A stretch of DNA of 64,000 nucleotides from Nematopogon swammerdamellus (GCA_946902875.1 OX336340.1:479501-543500), one strand, 5' to 3'; positions 1 to 10,523 are shown, counted from the stretch's first letter. Program-made: numbers and translations. The notes: generated from the letters alone by a model not told the origin.

Positions 1-1215
1 AACGAGTTTGACAGATCGAAGTGCATAGTTAAAAAAATTGGGTTAAGTACTTATAAGTAATATAAGGTAAATAATAAACCATTTTATAAAACATGTTTAG
101 ACTTATTTATTCTATTTATCGATAATTTGTCGATAGTCAGTTCAACATCACTAGACTGGCCAAGAGTAGCTACAGTTACCCCGAATAAAATTTTAATGGT
201 CGATTTCCTGTACCAAACCTTATATCTATGAGCTGATGGTTCAAAATTAGTTGGTTTTTATGTTGTTGGACAATATTTGACATTCAGGTAACCACAGAGC
301 ATTAAAACTTAGATGTTAATAAATGTAGCTACAATCTGCACGCAATCTGCGCCCACTCTACGCGCACCTGATCCACCGCGTCAGCAGACTAATATGACGC
401 ATACGGGTCTCTATTGGGACCCGTACAGACACAAGTGGAGAAAAAGTAATTTTAGTTCTTAGGTTAAGAATTTAATATGTATTTTCAATATGGCCCTAGT
501 TGGCTGAAATAAATAAAATAAATAAATATCCCGAGTATCGGGGTTATTGTAGCTAGTACGTCTACTCCAGATTATTTTTATAATATCTTTTTAAAATAAA
601 GCCTGCTGCAAAATTTCTCCACTTAAAAATAAACGTTAATAACCATTTGAAATAACAATATTTACATTATCGCAAAATTATTTTTCTAAAAGTGATATTT
701 CGGTGTTTCAAAGTGACGTATACTAATTTTAGGCTACAATAGCCCCGGTAGACCTTATCAATATCTGCTACCTCCTAGTCGGATAAACGAAATGGCAACA
801 AGCCGGAACGGAATGCCCACCTCGTGCGGAAGAATTTCAAGGGCAGCGCGACCTAAGCTTAGATTAAAATGTGCGGACGCCTGCGCGCGGCGCGCGGCCG
901 CGGCCGGAGAGCCTTATTGAAGGTTTAATCTTCTTTCGATACCGATAAATATGAATATAATAGGATGGGAGGGAGGGTCGGAGGCACGGTGAAGAGAGCA
1001 GAGAGAAGTCGCATTAAACAAACTGGGTACGTCGTTGCCACCAACTGGGCGCATACCTACGCAATCGAAGAGCGTGGCCTTGCGTCAGTCCCACCCTAGA
1101 GCGCGTGTTAGTAAAGTGGTGCGTGATTGGTGGACTGCACAGTCGTTCCTCCTCCCCCCCCCCCCCCCTTGGCCACTTGCTCACTGGCGATATATTTTCA
1201 GGCACGAAATTATAG
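1..1215. other. AT-rich non-coding DNA with a C15 tract
   Basis: No ORF with protein-like composition is visible. A short hairpin (TACGGGTC / GACCCGTA) lies near 397-420 and a CpG-dense knot at 880-910. A run of 15 C lies at 1154-1168. The stretch just before that run (about 1110-1140) resembles 4440-4470 (both contain GTGCGTGA followed by TGGTGGACTGCA), so part of it is an unclassified dispersed repeat. Confidence 0.5.
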
Positions 1216-1495
1216 ATTTTTTTTATGAAATCCGGCATGGGTGGCTTAATTGGAGGGGCTAACGCACATGCTCCGACCACCCAATATAACCTCCGAGAAG
1301 TTAGGTGCCATACCGGAGACTTCCCTGGATTGCTGGCTATACTGGACTAGATGAAAACACAACCGAGGCTGCTTTGCGGCCATCTTACATCCAGCACGGT
1401 GGTACCAACCCAACCGGCTACAATTTGAGCTTACCACCTAGTAAGAGGCAAAGGAAGGGACCTGCAGTTTTACACCGGTTGAAGCAGCAGGTGTC
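1216..1495 (-). mobile_element. SINE-B copy, head missing
   Basis: On the minus strand the copy runs from the shared core (AACTGCAGGTCCCTTCC) through GGTACCACCG and GGTATGGCACCTAAC to an A-rich 3' end (the T run at 1217-1224 on the plus strand). The tRNA-like head seen in the full copies at 29571 and 37450 is absent. Long apparent ORFs here are only open frames through the repeat. Confidence 0.8.
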
Positions 1496-1499
1496 CGTA

Positions 1500-2480
1500 C
1501 AGCAGCAGATGAAGTCCATTCCAGCGAACACCGCGCTTTGGGCAACCACCTCTACTTTTCGGGAGCATCTCTTTTTACATCGTAGCAAAAAAAGATGCAG
1601 AGACGCGGGAAAAAGTAGTTGTGATCACCGACAGTGCAGTTTGCTGGAATGGTCTAATAGCAACAACTTCTCTGTACTCCCAACTCCGTGGTGCGAGGGA
1701 TCGCGCGGGGGAGGGTGCGGGGTGCGGGGGCTGTGCGTCGTCGGCATCCTGTCACGCCTCAGTGGACACCGGGCATATTGTATTTCATGTTATGAAATTA
1801 CGATGAAATGATTTCCTCGTTATATTGAAATCTCGGGTAATCGCTTTACGTGAATAAGGAACTCCGTTTTGGGATTTCAACATGCGCCTCCCAGTCGCTA
1901 CTTTTTTCTTTTTTGCTCGTACTTATTCCGTGTGCTCTAACTATATTATGTGTGTGTATTCAAAGTTCTACTGAGTGAGGGTACTACCACAGATTACTTA
2001 ATAGTTACTTCGTATATAACAGATAAATCACTCCATAGAAAATGTTCCTACCTTCGGGCTTTAATAGCCTACTGCTTCACGTCGCCAATCGCTGCGTGCG
2101 AAAATGTACCTTAACGATCGAGTGTAAAGTGGTTATTGCTTTGCAGCTGCGCGCAGTTGCGTGGGCGAGCGTCTATGTATACTTCGCGCGGCTGACGAAT
2201 TTCCACTGAAATAGACTGCCCCGCGCCGGCGGCCCGTCGGGCGGTAGGTAGTTAGCGCGCGCAAGTACATAGAGTGCGTGAGGCCTGGTACTACCTTCAT
2301 TCACTAGATTTGTTAATTTACGTATGTTTTGCTTCTTCAGAAGTTGCTCGTTGTTGCACGGGTTCATTATTTAAGTAGTTGTATCTCTAGAAATATGGAC
2401 ATTGAACTCTAGTTATCAATACTATATAGAACTTTTATTTTGCCAATGTAAAGCCGAAATTACGAAATACGACAAAGAAC
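1500..2480. other. Unassigned non-coding DNA
   Basis: Mixed AT-rich and CpG-rich sequence. A G-rich patch lies at 1705-1735 and a CpG patch at 2145-2260. No recognisable repeat or gene was found. Confidence 0.4.
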
Positions 2481-2481
2481 C

Positions 2482-2752
2482 AAGGTAGTCGACATTGCTA
2501 AGAAAATTTGCAAGTTAAAAAGGCAGTGGGCTGAGCATATCTGTCGCAGACCCGAAACCGCTGGAGTAAACGGATACTCGAATGGAGGCCACGTGTAAGA
2601 AAATGTAGCGTGGGACGCCCCCGGCTAGGTGGACACACGACCTAGCCGTGAGTGCGTGGATGAGAAGACCGGAAGACCGTGTGTGGTGGTGTGCCTTGGG
2701 AGAGGCCTATGTCTATGAGTGGAGCGATACAGGCTGATGGTGATGATGACAC
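2482..2752 (+). pseudogene. RTE-type LINE C-terminal fragment with 3' tail
   Basis: Translation of 2490-2545 gives KLKRQWAEHICRR, the signature found downstream of the reverse transcriptase domain in RTE-clade LINEs of arthropods. The rest of the C-terminus follows with frame breaks and stops. The 3' end reads GGCCTATGTCTATGAGTGGAGCGATACAGGCTG and then GATGATGA (shown here only as its successive pieces: CTATGTCTATGAGTGG, CGATACAGGCTG, GATGATGA), the usual RTE tail. Three further RTE fragments lie at 3030, 11440 and 49110 and a tail pair at 52772, so this family was active repeatedly. Confidence 0.8.
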
Positions 2753-2859
2753 GTAGAAGTCGTACTAAAGATTATTTATTTCATAGAAATAAATTGTTTT
2801 AGTTTCCCGTAAAGGCTTTTAAATTTAATGGTATTTTTACGACACCATAAACGTAAGTT

Positions 2860-3330
2860 GTGCGTCCGGCCAAACTAATTATTATAGCACGCGTCGTTGG
2901 ACTGGTGAGCGGGGTCGGGGGCGGGGCGGGGGCGGGGCGGGGTGCGGGAAGGCTCTTGCGGACAGATTTGCCTAATCACTGGCAACCTGCTGCCTCCTGC
3001 GTTCGGGCCACAGAACATGAAACATCATCGCTATACGATATGGTGCGTAACGAGGCAATCCGCCGACGCAACAAAGTCGATATTGGACACCGGGTGGCAA
3101 AGCTCAAATGGCAGTGGACTGGGCACTTTGGCGAACGAGACGACGACCGTTGGAGTAAACAGATCCGACACAGGCGGCCGTGGACTGAGAAACGGAGTGT
3201 GGGAAGACCACCCGCCTGGTGGGACGACGACATCAAGTACGTCGGAGGCAATCAGTGGTTCCGTATCGCTGAAGGCCGAGAGGACTAGAGAACAATTTGA
3301 GAGGCATATATCCAGCAGCGACGCATAAAC
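2860..3330 (+). pseudogene. RTE-type LINE C-terminal fragment with GC-box insert
   Basis: The frame ending at 3288 contains LKWQWTGHFGERDDDRW, GRPPAWWDDDIKYVGG and FRIAEGRED, which match the RTE C-terminal region (compare the copies at 11440 and 49110). Homology starts at about 3030. A stop codon cuts the frame at 3286-3288 and the last residues continue in another frame to 3327. The sequence just upstream (2908-2946) is a dense GGGGCGGGG run that is not LINE-like and looks like simple sequence joined to a 5'-truncated copy. Confidence 0.8.
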
Positions 3331-3417
3331 GCTATAAATGATATCATTTACCACTTCATTTATATACTTACTAGGTTACACTTACAAAGTACCTTTAAAA
3401 GTAACCTTTTGACCCGT

Positions 3418-3668
3418 AATAGGTAGCCGGTTAAAATTTTCACAGAATATTATGTGTTAATATGGCGGATATAATAAAATTAAATGATAAATAAAAAAAT
3501 ATGGGGGTCCCAATACAAGAACTTTACAATACAGGAACTTTTTCTTTTGAATGTTTGCACTTTTGAACGGACGGACAGACAGACGGTTGGAAGGACAGAC
3601 AGACAGACAGACAGACAGACGGCGTATGCTTAGTAATAGGGTCCCGTACCGGATATGGAACCCTAAAA
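3418..3668. repeat. Family G repeat, rearranged
   Basis: The first half (GTAATAGGTAGCCGGTT, AAAATTTTCACAGAATAT) has minus orientation. The second half (GGACAGACAGAC array, TAGTAATAGGGTCCCGTACC, GGAACCCTAAAAA) has plus orientation. Intact copies such as 38192-38517 keep both halves in the same orientation, so this copy contains an inversion or a junction of two copies. Confidence 0.7.
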
Positions 3669-3754
3669 AGGTATACATATAACATACTTAGAAAAACAAA
3701 CAAAGCATCAACCGGTGGTGCAGTGAACTCGACAGTAAACTTGATCCTTCAACG

Positions 3755-3790
3755 GGCTATATAAAAGCGCTTCCTTTCATATTACAGTCT
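3755..3790 (+). promoter_or_regulatory. Candidate TATA core promoter
   Basis: GGCTATATAAAAGCGC at about 3755-3770 is a good TATA box. About 26-30 bp downstream lies ATTACAGTCTT, an acceptable initiator. The sequence is not part of any repeat I could identify. An open frame begins 45-90 bp further on. No transcript evidence is available, so the call rests on spacing and motif only. Confidence 0.35.
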
Positions 3791-3847
3791 TAATCAAGTG
3801 CATGCTGGGAGAGCTCGAAATACTCTGCAGCGAGTGTAGATTGGAGA

Positions 3848-4090
3848 ATGGAGAGGCGACGCGGCGACGACGTTCTGGGAACCCTTTTAGAAACCCGATA
3901 CGTCTGCCCGTCCGCGCCGCCGCCCCGCCTCGACTACTGTCCAAACCACGGAGGAGACAGCATAGACAGCGGCACAGAGGAACTGGACGGGTTGCAACCA
4001 ACTGGATACGTCATAGACGTGGGTGTGTCTTTGCATCAGTCACGTCCACCATACAAGTCCCCAGTCATCAGTCGGCTTCATACAAGTTAA
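3848..4090 (+). CDS. Possible first exon, unknown product
   Basis: An 80-codon frame begins ATGGAGAGGCGACGC, about 60 bp after the possible initiator. Its composition is protein-like up to about residue 55: mixed charged residues, with LDYCPNHGGDSIDSG and TEELDGLQPTGYVIDVG. C or G dominates the third codon position, unlike nearby non-coding DNA. An earlier ATG at 3802 lies in a different frame. A GTGGGT at about 4019 could act as a splice donor. I recognise no domain or family. An accidental frame in a CpG-rich segment is equally possible. Confidence 0.25.
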   Translation: MERRRGDDVLGTLLETRYVCPSAPPPRLDYCPNHGGDSIDSGTEELDGLQPTGYVIDVGVSLHQSRPPYKSPVISRLHTS

Positions 4091-4839
4091 AATTCCGCTC
4101 TTTCTGAGATAATGTAGCATCAATATTATACACCTAACATATTTAGTTTATATGTAAAACTTCATCTATCTAGCCTTTGTTCGGTGTTGGACAGATTCGT
4201 GATTCGGCAGATTCGCTGCTCGACAGTTTCGTGGATTGGACAGATTCTTGGTATTAAGTAATAAAAAAATGTCAAATTGAATTTTGAAATAAAATAAAAT
4301 TAAAATATACATTATTGTTCATCAGTACGTATATACCTGAGCGTTGCATCCTGCTCTAATCAGAAAAAGCGAAATGTCGTTATCCTGCTTGCACCCGCGG
4401 GAATTGCAACGTGCTTGCTTACCTTGTAAGAGGCCTTAAATGGTGCGTGACTGGTGGACTGCAAAGTCGTGTGCTCCCCTACTCCCCGCAGTGGCTACAC
4501 GTTTTACTAGAAACTGTAGCCGGTAACAACCCCTCCGTGCTCACTCCGCCGTGGTTCAAGCATATAGCATTGCGTTAGATGCGTGCCAGACCAAGCCACC
4601 CATATTGATGCTTCTTACAAGTACTTCACAAGTTTTCTAATTATTATTCTAATTATACTAGTTTAGGGTATAGAGATATATTACTATATATATATCTACT
4701 AACTTTAGGGTATAGAGATATATTTTGTTACTCGACTGCGCGAATGTATATATATTTCTATGACACGCGCTGTAGCCTAAACGTCTTGAAATGGCGGCAT
4801 CATCGCCATATCTTGTCAAAATTTGAAAATAGTTAATAG

Positions 4840-4905
4840 TTAATAGTTATAGTTATATAATAGTTAATAGTTATTAATATAGTTGCTAGTTAATAGTTAT
4901 ACCTA
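4840..4905. repeat. Degenerate TTAATAGTTA short tandem repeat
   Basis: The motif AGTTAATAGTTAT recurs with small variations over about 65 bp. A single copy also occurs after the direct repeat at 5337. It is simple-sequence DNA with no coding content. Confidence 0.7.
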
Positions 4906-4916
4906 CTCGTATTTTT

Positions 4917-5337
4917 AATTAGAAAAATGCAAAGCGAAAATCATTGGAAAAAATATACATAAAGCGAGTATGTGCTTAGTACTAACATATAAACATAAAA
5001 TATTATTAAAAACCTCAAGTCAATTTATAGTGTCCGATGCCAAAATACGACTTTGGTGACGGCAGCATAAGGTTCAATGTGGAACCGTGCAAGTTGACTG
5101 TTCGCAAAAATTATGCGACATCATGGACATGAAGGTACAAAAGAAGCAAAATTTGGAGATAATACGTCACAGCCCGGTGGCGTAGTTGGTTATCGCGTTG
5201 GCGGCTCAAGCCAGAGACCCAGGTTCGAATCCTGGCCGGGATGTATTTTTTACAATGATTTTCGCTTTGCATTTTTCTAATTAAATATATATATAAAGCG
5301 AGTACGTGCTTAGTACTTACATATAAACATAAAATAT
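4917..5337 (+). repeat. tRNA-like unit flanked by inverted and direct repeats
   Basis: A 29-bp sequence at 4917-4945 (starts AATTAGAAAAATGC) is repeated exactly in inverted orientation at 5254-5282. A 43-bp sequence at 4961-5003 (starts AAAGCGAGTATGTGC) is repeated directly at 5295-5337 with two mismatches. Between them, 5171-5242 folds as a tRNA-like cloverleaf: D arm GCG/CGC, anticodon stem TTGGC/GCCAG, T arm CCAGG-TTCGAAT-CCTGG and an acceptor with one mismatch. The nucleotide before the anticodon is not T, so this is more likely a tRNA pseudogene or SINE head than a working tRNA. Confidence 0.6.
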
Positions 5338-5339
5338 AG

Positions 5340-6433
5340 TTAATAGTTAGCTCGAAAAGGCAATTAATAATAACTATAAAACCCGACTGCTAAAAAAATT
5401 AAGGAAACCAGGAAATAAAAAGAAATTATTTTATAAGTTCATAATGAGTCCACACAAGTCCATTGATTTATGCACCAGTCACACAACTGAGACGTTCAGC
5501 CATTTATATCCGGAATTTTTGCGTAAAATATAGTATGTAAATAAATAAAATGTAAGTACTTTTTTTTTGCTCATCATCACATACGATGATATATGATGCG
5601 AAAGTTGCTATCATTTCCTTCTCTGTAGCTGATTTGATTTAGTTAACACCGTGCGTATTATTGGCTGTAGGTAGGTGGACACAGTCCAGTTTAATACGGG
5701 ATTGTTATTATTTAAAAGTAGGAACCTAACTATATTTATTATCAAAGTCGCATCTCTCCTTTTCTCCCTATCCCCCTCTCTCCCTCTCTCTCACTCTGCC
5801 TGTCCTACTATCCTCCTTTACCCCTCTCCCTATCTCAGATTATTTACTATAGCAATTGCTACGAACCCCTCTGCGTATGGACATAATCCTCTCTTGACCG
5901 ATTTTGTTTTCTGACCGCTTCTGAATATTCCACGCCATTGCAACAACGCAAAAGAATGTAGTGACAAGAGTAAGGATACAAAGAAACCCGCTCGAGTGGC
6001 GGATCAAAGAAGACGCTCTCCAAGTCCGCACCGCCGCGCTTGTTGTTTGGTGCTCGACTGTCTTGCGGCGCGGCGCGGAGGTGAGGCGGATCGAGAGACG
6101 AGAGTTCGACACAAGTGGCGGCGAGTCGCGAGTATTGAGCACGCGGAGTCTGTGCTGTAACTAGGACACTTGGCGGCAAGGGCAACATACTGACTTCGCG
6201 CCCTCAAAAATTTGTCATATGTTTTGCCTCGTGTTCATTTTACGCGCTCTTTCATTGCGAAACCAGCTTTATTATGTACCAGCTTTTACACGCGGGTCCG
6301 CTCGCGTTATAGTTGGAAATAACTGGAAACATTACTGTTATGTTCTCCGATTTCAATCTCTTCCGACCATACTGCTCTCATACACAAATGGTAGATGTTG
6401 CATTTGAAAATATTCTGAACTTGATTTTCTTTT
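5340..6433. other. Unassigned DNA with a CT tract and CpG-rich segment
   Basis: A pyrimidine-rich run lies at 5755-5835 and a CpG-dense segment at 5990-6200. Several short overlapping frames cross the CpG segment on both strands but none resembles a known protein. Nothing else was recognised. Confidence 0.4.
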
Positions 6434-6720
6434 TCTATCTCTTATAAAAGGGAACGTCTGTATGTATGTATGTATGTTTGAGGTAAACTCCGGAACCACT
6501 GAACATATTTTGATGCGGTTTGCACCAATGTAAAGAGTAGTTCTTGAGGCTCACTATTTGCTATATAATCACGCTAAATAGAGTTACCGCTGAGCAGTAT
6601 CAAATAAAGTATACATAATATGAACGGAATTTAGTCTCGAATGGTCGTAATAGATGGCGTTAGCAGTTCTGTTGCGTTGTGATGGAGTCTACCGCGAGCG
6701 AAACCGCGGGCACAAGCTAG
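6434..6720 (+). mobile_element. Short non-autonomous Helitron
   Basis: The 3' end reads GCGAGCGAAACCGCGGGCAC followed by AAGCTAG and then T, the lepidopteran Helitron terminus (hairpin-forming, ending CTAG, flanked by T). The 5' boundary is placed at TCTATCTCTTATAAAAGGG by analogy with other copies. GAACGTCTGTATG and CCACTGAACATATTTTGATG are typical internal motifs. It carries no Rep/helicase coding sequence. SINE-A begins 6 bp downstream. Confidence 0.65.
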
Positions 6721-6726
6721 TACATT

Positions 6727-7125
6727 GTCAGCCTCGATAGCTCAGTGGTGCAGACAGTCAACTGTCGCTATTGAATGTTAAGCAATGCTGGGTGCGGTCA
6801 GTACTTGGATGGGTGACCGCTGACCGTTTGAGACTGACCGAGGTTCGGATTCCTCGTAAAACTGTAGGTCCCTTCCCTCCTAATCTTACTTGGTGGTAGA
6901 GTTTAACCCGCCCGGGTTGGTACCACCGCACTGAATGAAACGTCGGTCAAAACGGCTATGTAAATAGTTTGTGTTTTCCGACCAGTTCAGTGTAGCCGGC
7001 ACGATCAAAGGGGGAAGCACTGACATGGCACCTAGTTCACCCGGTGTTATGGGCTGACATCACGGACGTTGTAGGTGATGTAGCCAACCGTGTCAGTTTC
7101 CATAAAAAAAAAATTAAAAAAAAAT
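6727..7125 (+). mobile_element. SINE-A, full-length copy with 5S rRNA segment
   Basis: The head has a pol III A box TAGCTCAGTGG (6738-6748) and a B box GGTTCGGATTCC (6842-6853). Between them, 6777-6820 is a clear piece of 5S rRNA, with GTTAAGCAATGCTGGG and AGTACTTGGATGGGTGACCG, covering the A and C blocks of the 5S internal promoter. Then come the core (ACTGTAGGTCCCTTCC, GGTTGGTACCACCGCACTG), the body (CGGCTATGTAAATAG, GTCCAGTTCAGTGTAGCC, GGTGATGTAGCCAACCG) and the A-rich tail after TTTCCAT. Most other copies in the window keep only CTTGGATGGGTGACCGC from the 5S piece, so this is the most informative copy. Confidence 0.9.
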
Positions 7126-7129
7126 CATA

Positions 7130-7884
7130 TATTCTTCCCCTTCGCTTCCCCGAATCGCGCATTCATCAGGAAAGCGACTCTTTCATGGTTTGTGCCCTTC
7201 TTGGTTCGTGCGCGCCGTACGCCCCCTGTCTCCGGGCGCTACCTACGCTTCTGGCGGGGGTGCTTGTATGAAAGTCGCGGCGGTTCAGCACTCACGAGGG
7301 CGGGGTTTACTCTCAACAATCTGTTTGATTATCTGACTGCTGGGCTGGCCACGAATAAAACATGCCGTCTGTTTTATTTATATTATCTCTGTTTATTTTA
7401 AAAATATCTAGAATGTAAAGGCAGCACCGCACAAGCGGCCAAACTATTTCAATTTATTTCTTTTTCGCTCGGCGCACTCACACTCGAACCCGTTTCGCTC
7501 CTCTCAGGATTGTCCGAATCTCGTATTTTTTGCTTTAAACGATAACTAGGAGCCCTCTTTTTATGACTAAATGTGGTTTTACATTCTTAGGTTTATAATG
7601 TGCGACATTTTTCGACTTTAGTCCCGCCGTGGTCGCGAAAAAATTTGAACGTTCACAGCTCAAACAATTATGGTCGGAAGCATTTTCATAGATAGTCCAT
7701 TTCAACACTTTTCAGATGGTATTTTCGTTATTTTATTATGTGTAACAAATCTTCGAAAATTTTCAAGTTTTCAATACCAACTCACTGCCGAAATCCGATA
7801 ACAAGTAGACGGTGGGAAAAAAAATCTAAAATTTCATGAGTCATCATCACATCTTAAACTATAAATAGTACTTCATATATATAA
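7130..7884. other. Unassigned AT-rich DNA
   Basis: No feature was recognised. The frames at 7044-7401 start in the SINE tail and continue without protein-like composition. Confidence 0.4.
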
Positions 7885-8022
7885 GCCGTCCAGTTTAGTG
7901 TAGCCGACATGAAATTAAGGGAAACACTGAAATGGCACCTAGTTCACCCGGTGTTATGGGCTGACATCACGGATATTGTAGGTATGTAGCCAACCGTGTC
8001 AGTTACCTATACTTAAAAAAAA
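7885..8022 (+). mobile_element. SINE-A 3' fragment
   Basis: It begins inside the body (GTCCAGTTTAGTGTAGCC) and continues through CACCCGGTGTTATGGGCTG to the A-rich end. The head and core are missing. Confidence 0.85.
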
Positions 8023-8421
8023 CCACGTCCTTTACTCAATAAATCATTCTTCTACTCGTATCTATAGTAATATATTTCAAACATACTCCTCGCTATTATA
8101 CTTTCCGATATATTATTCTCCCGCCTTACGCGTTTTCGTTACGCTCAAGTTCCAACGATTACCTCGCCACTAATTTAACGTGCGGGTAATGTGATGGTGA
8201 TCAAAAGACACGTCGTCTTTTGATTCCATGTCAAAAAATTGCAACCAATCTAAACTTAACCCTTTCCATAAAACCTTTGCAAGAATGCCGAATTGCATCG
8301 AAAGTCCCAAACGCTCCGCCCGCCCCAGCGCGGCGAGGGCGGGGCGGGGCGGGCGGCGTGTTGACAATTTGATTGTGTAGGCACGTGAATCATCCATCAG
8401 TCATCACCAGTCATCACATTT

Positions 8422-9347
8422 GAATCCTCTATTTGAAGAAGGCACTTAGTCGAAAAAAATAGTTCAAGAGACACGAAAAACTATTTTATTCGATATATAT
8501 GCCATTGTCGTCTTTAATATTTTATTTTTATGAAGTAATAGAAAATACTGATGCAATAAATTTTTTTTAAATTTTTTAATACTTATAGTTTTTTAATAAA
8601 AAATTAATTTGAAAAATTTACTTAGTGCCTTTTTCAAATAGGAAATTAAAAAGATTATATTATTTTCAAAGAAAAACTTCATTGAAATAAGAATTACACT
8701 TACAATCTTAAAATATACTTGAAACTAATCATCCATACGAGCATCTGCAGTTACAGGCAGGTCACGCTAGTAACTCATCAGTCATCACAAAATAGTTTGT
8801 GTGCATCTGGGATAAACTTGTAAAAATTCCTTATGTCGTAATTTTTTTTAGTTATTTTTAATTTATTAATTTAATTTATTTAGTTTATTTAGTTTAGTAT
8901 ATCATGCTAAATTACTCCTGAAGTGGATCGGTATACTTCGCGCGGAAAACGCGCTTTCTTTATTCTCTCCCTCGGGTACGAAATATCCTCATTTTTACGT
9001 TTTTTAGGCATTTTTATTTGATTTTTATGCCACTTAGGCTCTGTGGTTATGCTAGTCAACCAGGTGGAAATTTGTGAAGTGACAGCTGCCAATAGTGACA
9101 TAAGCGCAAGGACCGATTGTTTGACTGAATGACTGAATCAATTTGAAAACGGCACTAAGTCGGCTGACTTAGTGCCGTCTTCAAATATACGAAAATGTTT
9201 ACCATCTAAAACGTCCACATATTGGAACACGACTTGGTGCACTTTTATTTCCACAATCTGTATCTATCTTCAAAGAGCCGATATGTGCAAAAAAAAAAAC
9301 ATATTTTGTATGAAAATGACTTAGTGCCTTCTTCAAATAGAGGATTC
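8422..9347. mobile_element. 926-bp non-autonomous TIR element
   Basis: Terminal inverted repeats of 30 bp begin GAATCCTCTATTTGAAGAAG (8422-8451 and 9318-9347) with one mismatch, at the centre of CTTAG. ATTT flanks both ends (8418-8421, 9348-9351) and looks like a 4-bp target duplication. The TIR motif recurs inside, at 8618-8640 and in a palindrome at 9142-9185 (CGGCACTAAGTC / GACTTAGTGCCG). A 64-codon minus frame (8907-9101) with a basic MPKKRKNED segment has no recognised relative. The family was not identified. Confidence 0.75.
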
Positions 9348-9599
9348 ATTTGTCACTTTCATTCGGATTTACAAATAATTTCGGCAATGTTCCTTAAAAA
9401 AATATTTTTTTTATTTAATTGGAAAATATCAAGGCTCGAGCAATGATTGTCGTATGATGCCATACGTCTATTCTAGATAGAGTTTTTTTGTATTGGTGTG
9501 ACATTCTGTGCGTCTGAAATAATCTGGGTTGGCGGGTGGCCGCCAGGAGCGGCCCGTACCGATACCCGAGCGAGAAGATCCGGGCGTCGATATTTTTGT

Positions 9600-9786
9600 G
9601 TAATATATAATATTTTGATATTTATATAATAATATTTTAAAGAGGTAAAGTTTGTAAGTTTGGATGTAGGAGATAATCTCCGAAAATACTCATCCGATTT
9701 AAAAAATTATTTGACCAATATTTAGAATGAACCTTCAGGATGGACATATGTAGGCTATGCGAACGAAGCCGCGGTCAAAAGCCAGT
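9600..9786 (+). mobile_element. Probable Helitron remnant
   Basis: The 3' end GCGAACGAAGCCGCGGTCAA with AAGCCAGT is a decayed form of the Helitron terminus. The preceding AATACTCATCCGATTTAAA and TGGACATATGTAGGCTATG motifs fit. The 5' boundary is uncertain. Confidence 0.5.
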
Positions 9787-9923
9787 ACATTATACAAGAA
9801 CATCACATCCGCCACGGATCTCCTCTGCTTGAGAAACTGCACATTATACGCCGCCGCTTCTTCCCAGTTTTTATTTTTTATTTTACGCCTTTTAACAATG
9901 ACTTGTTAATATCAGCCCCACAG

Positions 9924-10044
9924 TAGAGTACGCGGCACGTAACTTGGCCGCTGTGCGAGCGGGACAGCGTTATACCAACGATCGCATGCGTATAACGCCG
10001 TCCCTCTCGCACAGAGACCAAGCTACGTGCCGCGCGCTATACTC
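9924..10044. mobile_element. Palindromic foldback element, ~120 bp
   Basis: Arms of about 50 bp pair across a 14-bp centre. The left arm has GCGGCACGTAACTTGG and AGCGTTATAC; the right has GTATAACGCCG and CCAAGCTACGTGCCGC. Five or six mismatches are spread along the stem. No ORF. Confidence 0.75.
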
Positions 10045-10064
10045 ATCTTCCCTATCACTTAGGG

Positions 10065-10374
10065 CCCAGACCACAGAGCACGGAATACCCTCCGCGCGCG
10101 CCCCCTCCTAGAGATGCCCTAAGCGATAATATTTGAAACCCAATAACTGGACGCAGTGCTACTAGCGCTTCGTATGTGTGTGTGTGTGTTAGTATCGACA
10201 CTACACACAAAGAGGAGCAAGTTAGGGTATACGCACAAAACAAATGCACACGCACAACACACATATGTAAGTCATAGGCAACGCCTACAGGCTTCAACGT
10301 CGTTGTAGGGAAATCGCGCCCAGGGTGTCTCTAGGAGGCGCGGCGCGCGGTATTTCGGGCTCTGTGGCCCGGAC
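10065..10374. mobile_element. Imperfect inverted-repeat element
   Basis: CCACAGAGCACGGAATACC with CTCCTAGAGATGCCC (10070-10122) is mirrored by GGGTGTCTCTAGGAG with GGTATTTCGGGCTCTGTGG (10322-10370). The roughly 60-bp arms are diverged. The centre holds a (GT)n run at 10156-10169. Confidence 0.55.
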
Positions 10375-10523
10375 TCTCTAAATCTAAGGGATAGGGAACG
10401 CTCAACGAAATCCAACACAATTACTAAATCCCTCTCACATGGGCTCGCCAACAGTTTATGTATACTAAACAAATTGAGTCTGTTCACCCTAATTGACGTC
10501 TTCAATTCACGTTTAAAATATTT

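Noticed and set aside
1305..1811. 168-codon frame
   Set aside because: Its first part is SINE-B read in a chance frame, and the rest has no recognised similarity.
5171..5242. Functional tRNA gene at 5171
   Set aside because: The base before the anticodon is G where T is expected and the acceptor has a mismatch. It lies in a repeat structure.
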